From positions 1 to 45,280 of the forward strand of contig JAJZJY010000002.1 in the NCBI GenBank assembly GCA_021809885.1: DNA of 45,280 nt, given 5' to 3'. The translations under genes and the position numbers were made by a program. Origin of the DNA: Actinomycetes bacterium. Lineage in GTDB: Bacteria; Actinomycetota; Acidimicrobiia; Acidimicrobiales; Palsa-688. The first letter of the stretch is position 1; each line of letters opens with the position of its first letter. Of this stretch, positions 30,536 to 38,008 are shown piece by piece. The notes beneath the pieces were generated by a model. The model had not been told where the DNA came from. It saw only the letters and a list, made by a program, of their open reading frames with translations, and did not search any database.

Positions 30536-31807
30536 GTGACCGATTCCATTACTGTCACCGACAATCGCACGGGCGAGGCGGTCGAGATCCCCATCGTCGA
30601 CGGTGGCATCTCCGCTGGCGAGCTCCGCAAGCTCCTCCCGGGCGTCTGGTTCTACGACCCGGCGTTCATGACCACGGCGCTGGCATCCAGCTCCGTCACG
30701 TATCTCGACGGGGACGGCGGCATCCTTCGATACCGCGGCTATCCGATCGAGCAGCTGGCAGAGCGGTCGTCGTACCTCGAGGTTGCCTACCTCCTGGTCC
30801 ATGGTGAGCTGCCCAACGCCGAGCAGCTGCGCACCTGGACCGAGGACATCCGGATGCACACCTACCTGCACGACAACTTCCGGAAGCGGTTCCTGGACGG
30901 GTTCCACTACGACGCCCACCCGATGGGCATGCTCGTATCCGGTATCGCCGCCCTCTCCACCTTCTATCCGGAGGCCAAGGACGTCGTCGACCCGCAGGTG
31001 CGCCACCGGCAGATCATCCGGATGATCGCCAAGGTCCCGACCCTCGCCGCCGCCTGCCACCGCTACAGCGCCGGGATGCCGTTCGTGTACCCGGACAACG
31101 GCCTGTCGTTCACCGAGAATTTCCTCTCCATGATGTGGAAGGTCGCCGAGCCCCGCTACGAGCCGGACCCCGTGCTGGCGCACGCCCTCGACGTGCTGTT
31201 CATCCTCCACGCCGACCACGAGCAGAACTGCGGGACGCTTGCCATGCGCACGGTCGGATCCGCCCACGCCGACCCCTACATCGCCGCCTCCGCCGCGGCG
31301 GCGGCCCTCTCCGGCCCCCGCCACGGGGGTGCGAACGAGCAGGTGCTCCGGATGCTGTCGCAGATCGGGCATGTCGACAACGTCGATGCCTTCATCTCCG
31401 ATGTGAAGGCTGGCAAGGGCAAGCTCATGGGCTTCGGCCACCGGGTGTACAAGAACTACGACCCGCGGGCCAAGATCGTGAAGCAGACCGCAGACGCCGT
31501 CTTCGAGGTGACCGGGCGCAACCCGTTGCTCGACATCGCCCTGAAGCTCGAGGAGGCCGCCCTCTCCGACGAGTACTTCGTGTCCCGGAAGCTGTACCCC
31601 AACGTCGACTTCTACTCGGGTCTGATCTACCAGGCGATGGGCTTTCCGACGGGGATGTTCACGGTGCTCTTCGCCATCCCACGCGTCGCCGGCTGGTTGA
31701 CCCACTGGCAGGAGATGATCGACCAGGACTCCAAGATCTACCGGCCGCGTCAGCTCTACGTCGGCGCCGACCGCCGGGACTACCTGCCGCTCGAGCAGCG
31801 CAAGTAG
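30536..31807 (+). CDS. gltA: Citrate synthase
   Basis: The 423-residue type II (hexameric-like) citrate synthase starts at GTG 30536, with GGAGGG seven bases upstream. Active-site blocks are ILHADHEQNCGT (first His), GPRHGGANEQVL, FGHRVYKNYDPRA (second His and Arg) and NVDFYSGLIY (catalytic Asp). It condenses oxaloacetate and acetyl-CoA in the TCA cycle. An N-terminal beta extension (SITVTDNRTGEAVEIPI) is typical of the Gram-negative/actinobacterial long form. It is followed after 12 bp by a GtrA gene that may be read through. Confidence 0.95.
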   Translation: MTDSITVTDNRTGEAVEIPIVDGGISAGELRKLLPGVWFYDPAFMTTALASSSVTYLDGDGGILRYRGYPIEQLAERSSYLEVAYLLVHGELPNAEQLRTWTEDIRMHTYLHDNFRKRFLDGFHYDAHPMGMLVSGIAALSTFYPEAKDVVDPQVRHRQIIRMIAKVPTLAAACHRYSAGMPFVYPDNGLSFTENFLSMMWKVAEPRYEPDPVLAHALDVLFILHADHEQNCGTLAMRTVGSAHADPYIAASAAAAALSGPRHGGANEQVLRMLSQIGHVDNVDAFISDVKAGKGKLMGFGHRVYKNYDPRAKIVKQTADAVFEVTGRNPLLDIALKLEEAALSDEYFVSRKLYPNVDFYSGLIYQAMGFPTGMFTVLFAIPRVAGWLTHWQEMIDQDSKIYRPRQLYVGADRRDYLPLEQRK

Positions 31808-31819
31808 CCGGCGGACTCG

Positions 31820-32407
31820 GTGGCGGCAGCGAGCCGTGACCCCGGTCACCGGCCCGATGAGCCCGCTCCCCGTGTGAAGCCGTCTCGTTGGTACGGTGTA
31901 CTGGTGTCCGGGCTCGTGTTCACTGCACGTGCGTTGTTGCGGACCCCGCAGGGCCGGAAGATGTTCCGCTACTCGATGGCCTCAGTCGTCGCCGTCGTGG
32001 TCAGCGTCGCCCTGCTCGTCGTCTTCGACGGGCTGCTACGGCTCGGCGCGGTCGTGTCCAGCACCTTGGCGACGGGGATCGCGACGGTCCCTTCCTACGA
32101 GATGAACCGGAAGTGGGCGTGGGGCAAGACCGGCCGGGGCCACCTGTGGAAGGAGGTGGTGCCGTTCTGGGTGCTGGCGTTCATCGGATGGGGATTCTCC
32201 ACCTACGCCGTGAAGCTGACCGAGTCGGGTCTCCGGAACAGCGGGCTGGCCCACTTGGAGCGCACGGGCATCATCGCCGTCGTCTACGTCGCGGCCTTCG
32301 GGGTGCTGTGGGTGGCCAAGTTCATCATCTTCAACAAGATCCTCTTCGCGACGCATCCCCACGACCTGCCTCCGTCGCTGGACGGTCGCACCGGGGTCCC
32401 CGGTTGA
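31820..32407 (+). CDS. GtrA-family membrane protein
   Basis: The 195-residue protein starts at GTG 31820; in-frame GTG 31877 or 31904 would also leave the whole domain. Four hydrophobic helices are visible, at about residues 54-70, 76-90, 115-130 and 150-168, with the GtrA-like FRYSMASVVAVVVSV and SYEMNRKWAWGKTG loops. GtrA proteins are thought to move or help flip polyprenyl-linked sugars across the membrane for envelope glycosylation. Its stop overlaps the next gene's TTG start (TTGA). Confidence 0.85.
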   Translation: MAAASRDPGHRPDEPAPRVKPSRWYGVLVSGLVFTARALLRTPQGRKMFRYSMASVVAVVVSVALLVVFDGLLRLGAVVSSTLATGIATVPSYEMNRKWAWGKTGRGHLWKEVVPFWVLAFIGWGFSTYAVKLTESGLRNSGLAHLERTGIIAVVYVAAFGVLWVAKFIIFNKILFATHPHDLPPSLDGRTGVPG

Positions 32408-33084
32408 CGCCGGGCCGACTGCTGACGCCGGAGCAACTGCTGACGCCGGAGCCCGAGCAACTGCTTGCCGCCCGGTCAGCGAAGGGCTTCATGCCCGACG
32501 ACGAAGGCAGGGCGCTCCACGGGGCCGCCGTTGCGGCGGCTGCCGCCGTGCCTGGAGCACCCCTGTTGGAGGTCGGGACCTACTGCGGGAAGTCGGCGGT
32601 GTACCTCGGCGCGGCGGCTGCGGCGACGGGGACGGTGGTGGTGAGCGTCGATCACCACCGCGGTTCGGAGGAGAACCAGGCCGGGTGGGAGCACCACGAC
32701 CCGGAGGTCGTAGATCGCTGCACCGGCCGGATGGACACCCTGCCCTTTGCCCGCCGGACCCTCGAAGCTGCGGGCCTCGAATCCCACGTGGTCCTGGTTG
32801 TGGGCGAGTCCACCACAGTTGCCGCCATGTGGGCGCGGCCGTTGGCCTTCCTCTTCATCGACGGTGGTCACGGCCGGCAGGTCGCCTGGGCCGACTACCA
32901 CTCCTGGAGCCCCAAGGTCGCCGCCGGCGGCACCCTCGCCATACACGACGTGTTCCCCGATCCTGCCGACGGCGGCCGGCCGCCGTACGAGTTGTACTGC
33001 GACGCCATCCGCTCCGGGAAGTGGGAGGAGCGGGCCAGCGCGTCGTGCGGCAGCCTCCGCATCCTCCGCAGGCTACCTGATTGA
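32404..33084 (+). CDS. Class I SAM-dependent methyltransferase
   Basis: The protein has about 226 residues from TTG 32404, which overlaps the GtrA stop; ATG 32491 would give a shorter protein that still holds the catalytic core. The first 20 residues are a repeat, LLTPEQLLTPEPEQLL. Motif I is LLEVGTYCGKSAVYLG, and SVDHHRGSEENQ follows. The post-motif block FLFIDGGHGRQVAWADYHSWSPKVAAGGTLAIHDVF is that of the Methyltransf_24/CmcI-like group. It methylates an unknown small molecule or glycan. Coupling to GtrA suggests an envelope-sugar substrate, but this is inference. Confidence 0.8.
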   Translation: MTPGRLLTPEQLLTPEPEQLLAARSAKGFMPDDEGRALHGAAVAAAAAVPGAPLLEVGTYCGKSAVYLGAAAAATGTVVVSVDHHRGSEENQAGWEHHDPEVVDRCTGRMDTLPFARRTLEAAGLESHVVLVVGESTTVAAMWARPLAFLFIDGGHGRQVAWADYHSWSPKVAAGGTLAIHDVFPDPADGGRPPYELYCDAIRSGKWEERASASCGSLRILRRLPD

Positions 33085-33134
33085 CCCAATCGCGATGCAC
33101 CCAGCAGCCGGTAGCGCCAGGCCGATGCCCGCAA

Positions 33135-33214
33135 CCGCGCGCAGCCGACCAAACCGCGCGCAGTGACGCAGCTATCTCGTCGTCGGTGCGCGCGGAAGGA
33201 TGGCGTGCGCGCGG
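33135..33214. repeat. Four-site GC element, copy A
   Basis: Two direct CCGCGCGCA sites (33135-33143, 33154-33162) face two TGCGCGCGG sites (33187-33195, 33206-33214). Spacers are exactly 10, 24 and 10 bp, the same as in copy B at 43032-43111. All four sites are perfect in this copy. It lies in a 199-bp convergent gap, so a promoter role is unlikely; termination, chromosome organisation or a repeat family are alternatives. Confidence 0.85.
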
Positions 33215-33283
33215 AATGCAGCCGGGAGACCCCGGATGATGTAATGGATCGCCCGTTACCGCCCCTCTTTCTGAACCTGGCTT

Positions 33284-34858
33284 CTACGTCTGGTCCTTGA
33301 ATGCCTGGCGGCGTCGCGGTGGTGAGGCCGTTGCCAGGCGGGCGGCGACGGCGTCGGCGAGCGCGGCGATCGTCGGTTCGTCGAGTGCTGGTTGGGGGCG
33401 ACCACGCAGGGGGATGCGTCGACGCAAGGCACGAACCTCGTCACGCAACGCGGTGAGCGCGCCACTCTGCTCGTCGTGGGCGAGTCCCAGACGGTCGACG
33501 CCGGCGGCCAGGGGTCCGACGTCGTCGCTGACGCCCTCCAGCCGCTCGACAGTGCTCGCGAGGTACCGGCTCACGCCGGCGAGGGCCTCCTCGATTCGGG
33601 AGGTGCGAGAGACGAGCGAATCGAGGAGCGCCGGCGCGCCGGCGAGCTGCTCCAGGTGGGTACGCAGGTCCTCCATGCGGGTTGCCACCTCGCCGAGGCG
33701 GTCCGGCACCTCGCCCAGGGCCGCGAGGCGGTCCGGCACCTCGCCCAGGGCCGCCAGCCGCTCGGGTAGGTCGCCCAGGGCCGCCAGCCGGGTGGCGAGC
33801 CCCTCGACCTGCTCGGGCAGGGCGTCGAGGAGCTGGATGCCGCGGGTGAGCTCCTCGACCCGCTGGGAGAGGTCGTCGAGAGGTGCAAGACGCGGCGCGA
33901 GCTCCTCCAGCGTCGAGACCAGGTGTTCGATGCCGGCGCGCAGCGCCTCGTCGGCCTCGCCCCGGCCGGTGCCGGCGGTCGCCGTGCCGACGTCCATCCC
34001 GGCGCCGGCGGTCGCCGTGCCGGCGTCCATCCCGGTGCCGGCGTCCATCCCGGTCGACGCTAGCCCCCTTGGCTGGGTCAGGACGGGAGGCGCCGGCGGC
34101 AACGCCTTCCTGATCGGTGCCGCCGGCGGCGGCCCGAGACGTGCACGCAGCCGGACGAGGCCGGCCACGGTACGCGGCACCCGGCTGGCGATGGGCGTGC
34201 GGGGAGGGCGCCGCTCGGCGACCGCCACGGGGATCTCGGCCACGCTCATGCCGGCCCGCTCGGCTCGGAGGACGAGCTCGGTGTCGAACAGGTCCCCCGA
34301 CAGGCCGCATGCGTCCACCAGGGGACGCATGCGGTCGGCTCGGAGCAGCTTGAGCCCGTGGGTGTCGCTGACCTGTAGGCCGAACCCGTACTTCATGAGC
34401 AGCGAGAACGTTTCAGTCACGGCCCGCCGGCCCGGTGCCCGGCGGTCCTCGGCGCCGGCGCCCCGCTTGGTGCCGATCACCACGTCGAGATCCGCATCGG
34501 CCTCCGCAAGCGCCAGCGCCCTGTCCAGGAAGTCCACGTCGACCAGGTCCACGTCGATGTTGGCGACCAGCTCGCCTCGGGCCGCCCGGAAGCCGTTGCG
34601 GAGGGCCGCCCCATAGTTGGCCTGGCGCAGCGACAGCACACGGAGCTCTGGTCGGCCTTCGGCGAGGGAGCTAGCGACCTGCCAGGTGTCGTCGAGCGAC
34701 CCGTTCTCGACGACGAGGACCTCGAAGATGGCTCCCCTGGCGCGCAGGCCGTCCACCAGCGCCTCGACCGCCACACGCAGGTACGGGGCCTCGTTGTGGG
34801 CTGGCACGACGACGCTCAGGTGGGGGCGCGCCGCGATGGGATCGGGGGCGGAGGCCAT
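33284..34858 (-). CDS. GT2 glycosyltransferase fused to a long coiled coil
   Basis: The 524-residue protein starts at ATG 34858; an ATG at 34975 would add a repeat-derived tail. Residues 10-235 are a GT-A glycosyltransferase: LSVVVPAHNEAPYLRVAVEAL, VVENGSLDDTW, NYGAALRNGF, the metal-binding NIDVDLVDVDF and DTHGLKLLRAD, most like dolichol-phosphate-mannose-synthase types. A Gly/Thr/Met/Asp repeat linker follows (about 268-295). Then come about 200 residues of Leu-rich heptad-like sequence, including the 10-residue repeats RLAALGEVPD, predicted as coiled coil. No membrane helix is obvious. The coiled coil may oligomerise or position the enzyme. It is divergent from GT4. Confidence 0.85.
   Translation of the reverse strand: MASAPDPIAARPHLSVVVPAHNEAPYLRVAVEALVDGLRARGAIFEVLVVENGSLDDTWQVASSLAEGRPELRVLSLRQANYGAALRNGFRAARGELVANIDVDLVDVDFLDRALALAEADADLDVVIGTKRGAGAEDRRAPGRRAVTETFSLLMKYGFGLQVSDTHGLKLLRADRMRPLVDACGLSGDLFDTELVLRAERAGMSVAEIPVAVAERRPPRTPIASRVPRTVAGLVRLRARLGPPPAAPIRKALPPAPPVLTQPRGLASTGMDAGTGMDAGTATAGAGMDVGTATAGTGRGEADEALRAGIEHLVSTLEELAPRLAPLDDLSQRVEELTRGIQLLDALPEQVEGLATRLAALGDLPERLAALGEVPDRLAALGEVPDRLGEVATRMEDLRTHLEQLAGAPALLDSLVSRTSRIEEALAGVSRYLASTVERLEGVSDDVGPLAAGVDRLGLAHDEQSGALTALRDEVRALRRRIPLRGRPQPALDEPTIAALADAVAARLATASPPRRRQAFKDQT
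33691..33780. repeat. 30-bp tandem repeat encoding coiled-coil units
   Basis: Three 30-bp units at 33691, 33721 and 33751 share the ending TCGCCCAGGG. They code on the minus strand for RLAALGEVPD-like decapeptides of the GT2 coiled coil. Confidence 0.8.
33971..34054. repeat. 33-bp tandem repeat in the GT2 linker
   Basis: Two 33-bp units (33971-34003, 34004-34036) and an 18-bp partial unit (34037-34054) encode the GMDAGTATAG-like linker. It is a likely site of length variation. Confidence 0.75.
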
Positions 34859-34885
34859 GGCTGCCCAAACGTACCGGGCGGAGTC

Positions 34886-34958
34886 GCCTGCCGGCTCGAC
34901 CGCCGGCGGCTCGGCTCGGCGGTCGCCTGCCGGCTTGACCGCCGGTGGCTCCGCGGTC
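34886..34958. repeat. Imperfect tandem duplication between divergent glycosyltransferase genes
   Basis: Copy 1 (34886-34924, 39 bp) and copy 2 (34925-34958, 34 bp) both begin GCCTGCCGGCT and end GCGGTC. They fill most of the space between the GT2 (minus) and GT4 (plus) starts, so they may carry duplicated control sites. Confidence 0.7.
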
Positions 34959-34973
34959 AACAGTTCCCCGGTC

Positions 34974-36227
34974 ATGGTCGGCGACCGCCTCCGGGTGGCG
35001 CTGTTGGTCTACCGGGGCAACCCCCACTCCGGCGGCCAAGGCGTCTACACCCGCTACCTCGCCCGTGAGCTCGTCGCGCTCGGCCACGAGGTCACCGTCT
35101 TCGCCGGCCAGCCCTGGCCCGTGCTCGACGAGGGGGTCTCGCTACAGGCCGTGCCCAGCCTGGACCTGTACCGTCAACCCGATCCGTTCCGCGTCCCGCA
35201 GTTGTGGGAGCTCCGTTCGCCGGTCGACGTCGCCGAGCTCGCCGTGATGTGCACGGGCGGCTTCCCCGAGCCCCGCACCTTCGCCTGGCGGGTCCGCCGC
35301 CTGCTCAACGCCCGCCGGGACGACTTCGACGTCGTGCACGACAACCAGACGTTCGGCACGGGCATCCTCGGGCTCGTACGCGACGGCTGGCCGCTGCTCG
35401 CCAGCTGCCACCACCCGATAACCGTCGACCGGGCGCTCGAGCTGCAGCACGCCGAGACCCTGCGCCGCCAGCTCTCCCTCCGACGCTGGTACGGCTTCTT
35501 GCGGATGCAAAAGCGCGTCGCCCGCCGCCTGCCGCGCATCGTGACCGTCTCCGAGTCCTCCAAGCGGGACATCGCCGAGCAGATGGGGGTGCGCCCCGAC
35601 CGCCTCGCCGTCGTGCCCATCGGCGTCGACCAGGAGCGCTTCCGGCCCCATCCCCACGTGCCGGTCGTGCCCGGCCGGATCATGACCACGGCGTCGGCCG
35701 ACGTCCCGTTGAAGGGCCTCGTTCCGCTGCTGGAGGCGGTCGCCAAGCTGCGAGTGGAGCGACCGGACGCACATCTCCTCGTCGTCGGCCGGCGGCGCGA
35801 CGACAGTCCCGTCGCCCGGACCGTGGCGAACCTCGGCCTCGAGGGCGCCGTGCGCTTCGTGTCGGGGGTCAGCGACGGCGAGCTCGTCCGGCTGTTCGCC
35901 GAGGCGTCGGTGGCGGTCGTGCCGTCGCTGTACGAAGGGTTCTCGCTCCCAGCCGTGGAAGCCATGGCGATGGGCACGCCGCTGGTCGCCACCACCGGCG
36001 GGGCCCTGCCGGAGGTCGTCGGCGACGCCGGCCTCCTCGTCGCGCCCGGCGATCCCGGTGCGCTGGCAGCCGCGATCGGAGCGGTGCTCGCCGACCCCCA
36101 TCGAGCCGCCCGCATGAAGGTGGCCGGGCGCGAGCGGGTGCTGGCGCGCTTCACCTGGCGGGCCTGTGCCGCAGCGACCGCCGAACACTACCGGGATCTC
36201 GTCGACCGCCCCCCGCCACCGTGCTGA
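34974..36227 (+). CDS. GT4-family (GT-B fold) glycosyltransferase
   Basis: The 417-residue protein starts at ATG 34974; no ribosome site is visible. The N-terminal Rossmann domain has the GGQGVYTRYLARELVALGHEVTVF opening. The C-terminal domain has TVSESSKRDIAEQMG, VVPIGVDQERFRP, DVPLKGLVPLLEAV and the donor-binding SLYEGFSLPAVEAMAMGTPLVAT with the two-glutamate motif. It is a retaining transferase of the GT4 class that uses a nucleotide sugar in the cytosol. It overlaps the next methyltransferase gene by seven bases, making an operon with the methyltransferase and toroid genes. Confidence 0.92.
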   Translation: MVGDRLRVALLVYRGNPHSGGQGVYTRYLARELVALGHEVTVFAGQPWPVLDEGVSLQAVPSLDLYRQPDPFRVPQLWELRSPVDVAELAVMCTGGFPEPRTFAWRVRRLLNARRDDFDVVHDNQTFGTGILGLVRDGWPLLASCHHPITVDRALELQHAETLRRQLSLRRWYGFLRMQKRVARRLPRIVTVSESSKRDIAEQMGVRPDRLAVVPIGVDQERFRPHPHVPVVPGRIMTTASADVPLKGLVPLLEAVAKLRVERPDAHLLVVGRRRDDSPVARTVANLGLEGAVRFVSGVSDGELVRLFAEASVAVVPSLYEGFSLPAVEAMAMGTPLVATTGGALPEVVGDAGLLVAPGDPGALAAAIGAVLADPHRAARMKVAGRERVLARFTWRACAAATAEHYRDLVDRPPPPC

Positions 36228-36940
36228 CCGTGCGCTACGAGCGCCTCGGCGTCGGTGCCGGCGACCGGCTCCTCGACCTCGGGACCGGTGGCGGCCGCCA
36301 CGCCTACGAGGCGATGCGCCGGGGGGCGCTGGTCGTCGCGCTCGACACCTCGGCCGGCGAGGTGAAGGGCGTGAGGGCATTGATGGACGTGATGGCGCGG
36401 GAGGACGGCGCCACCCTTTCGAGCGGCGGGAAGGGCTCCGCTGCGGTCGGGGACGCTCGCGGGCTGCCCTTTCCCCGTCACTGCTTCGACCGGGTCATCG
36501 CCGCCGAGGTCCTCGAGCACATCCACGAGGATGGGACGGTCCTCGCCGAGCTGGCCCGCGTGCTGCGCCCGGGTGGCACCATCGCCGTCACCGTTCCCCG
36601 CTGGGCCCCCGAGCTGGTCAACTGGGCCCTGTCCGACGAGTACCACGAGACCCCGGGCGGGCATGTGCGGATCTACCGGCGCTCGGCGCTCGAGCGCAGG
36701 CTCGCCGCCGCCGGGCTCGTCGTAACCGGGCACCACCACGCCCACGCCCTGCACAGCCCCTATTGGTGGCTGCGCTCGGCGGTGGGCGTCGGGCGCGACG
36801 ACCACCCGCTGGTCCGGGCCTACCACCGGCTCCTCGTCTGGGACATCACCGCAGCGACACCATGGACCCGCCTGCCCGACGCCGCCCTCAACCCGCTCCT
36901 CGGCAAGAGCGTCGTCGTGTACGCCAGGAAACCCGTATGA
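36221..36940 (+). CDS. Class I SAM-dependent methyltransferase in glycan-like operon
   Basis: The 239-residue protein starts at GTG 36221 inside the end of the GT4 gene; GTG 36230 is an alternative. Motif I is LLDLGTGGGRHAYEAMRRGALVVALD. FDRVIAAEVLEHIHEDGTVLAELARVLRPGGTIAVTVPRW is the Methyltransf_11 core, and a C-terminal part with HALHSPYWWLRSAVG follows. The acceptor is unknown; the position between GT4 and toroid genes, with overlaps at both ends, suggests a glycan or lipid made by the same operon. Confidence 0.88.
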   Translation: MLTVRYERLGVGAGDRLLDLGTGGGRHAYEAMRRGALVVALDTSAGEVKGVRALMDVMAREDGATLSSGGKGSAAVGDARGLPFPRHCFDRVIAAEVLEHIHEDGTVLAELARVLRPGGTIAVTVPRWAPELVNWALSDEYHETPGGHVRIYRRSALERRLAAAGLVVTGHHHAHALHSPYWWLRSAVGVGRDDHPLVRAYHRLLVWDITAATPWTRLPDAALNPLLGKSVVVYARKPV

Positions 36941-37998
36941 CACGGGGCCGTGGCCGAGGCCCGCTGGCACCGGGAGAGGTGGCAGCCACGGCGGCGTGGA
37001 TAGCCTCTGTCCAGCTGGCTGACGGGATGATCCCCTGGTACCCCGGTGGGCACGCCGACCCGTGGAACCACGTCGAGGCGGCCATGGCGCTGCTGGTGGG
37101 GGGGCGCCGGGCGGAGGCCGAAGCGGCGCTCCGGTGGCTGCCGCCGGTGCAGCACGCCGACGGCAGCTGGTGCTTCTACTACCTGGCGGACGGCGTCGAG
37201 GAGCCCAGGCGGGACCCCAACGTGTGCGCCTACCTGGCGACGGGCGCTTGGTTCCACCACCTGATCACCGGCGACGACCGCCTGCTCGTGGAGCTGTGGC
37301 CGGCCGTCGAGGCGGCGGTCGACTTCGTGTTGCGCCTCCAGCAGCCCGGCGGCGAGGTGCTCTGGTCGCTCGACGCCGACGGTGTCGCTGGCCGCTACGC
37401 CCTGCTGACCGGTGGCGCGTCCATCGCCCACAGCCTGCGCTGCGCCGTCGCCGTAGCCGAGCACCTGGGCGAGGAGCGCCCCCACTGGGAGCTGGCCGCG
37501 GGGCGCCTGGCTCATGCCGTCGCCCACCGCCCCGAGCGTTTCGAGCCCAAGCAGCGTTGGGCGATGGACTGGTACTACCCGGTGCTGTGCGGGGCCGTCG
37601 GCGGTGACGCCGGCCGCACCCGTTTGCTCGAGGGCTGGCCCGACTTCGTGATGGAGGGCCTCGGTGTCCGCTGCGTCAGCGACCAGCCGTGGGTCACGGC
37701 GGCCGAGACAGCCGAGTGCGCCCTCGCTCTCGACGCCGTCGGGCTCAACGACGCAGCGCGCCAGCTGCTCGGGTGGACCGGTCACCTCCGGGCGCCCGAC
37801 GGTGCCTACTGGACGGGGTGCGTCCACCCGGAGTGCGTGCGGTTCCCGGGGGGGGAGCGTTCGACGTACTCGGCGGCGGCGGTGCTGCTCGCCGACCATG
37901 CCCTGGGATGGGCCACCCCGGCTGCGGGGTTGTTCCGGGGGGCGTCGCTGCCGCCGGTGCTCGACCTGGAGGCGGCGGAGGGAGCGGCGGAGCGCTAG
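36937..37998 (+). CDS. Alpha/alpha-toroid protein (prenyltransferase/terpene-cyclase-like)
   Basis: The 353-residue protein starts at ATG 36937, overlapping the methyltransferase stop (ATGA). Repeating helix pairs such as AAWIASVQLADGMIPWYPGGHADPWNHVEAAMAL, LRWLPPVQHADGSWCFYY, ETAECALALDAVG and APDGAYWTGCV match the QxxDGSW-type repeats of squalene-cyclase and prenyltransferase toroids. The cyclase DxDD acid motif is not seen, so it is probably not a classical cyclase; a glycoside-hydrolase-like alpha/alpha barrel is an alternative. It is the last gene of the GT4-methyltransferase operon. I know genes of this kind beside such enzymes in other actinobacteria, without a proven function. Confidence 0.75.
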   Translation: MTRGRGRGPLAPGEVAATAAWIASVQLADGMIPWYPGGHADPWNHVEAAMALLVGGRRAEAEAALRWLPPVQHADGSWCFYYLADGVEEPRRDPNVCAYLATGAWFHHLITGDDRLLVELWPAVEAAVDFVLRLQQPGGEVLWSLDADGVAGRYALLTGGASIAHSLRCAVAVAEHLGEERPHWELAAGRLAHAVAHRPERFEPKQRWAMDWYYPVLCGAVGGDAGRTRLLEGWPDFVMEGLGVRCVSDQPWVTAAETAECALALDAVGLNDAARQLLGWTGHLRAPDGAYWTGCVHPECVRFPGGERSTYSAAAVLLADHALGWATPAAGLFRGASLPPVLDLEAAEGAAER

Positions 37999-38008
37999 CC
38001 GGCGCTGC

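Noticed and set aside
33100-33283. The four-site element A as an ordinary intrinsic terminator for the converging genes
   Set aside because: Not fully excluded, but the 24-bp central gap, lack of T-tracts and the same geometry upstream of pyrE make a plain terminator unlikely.
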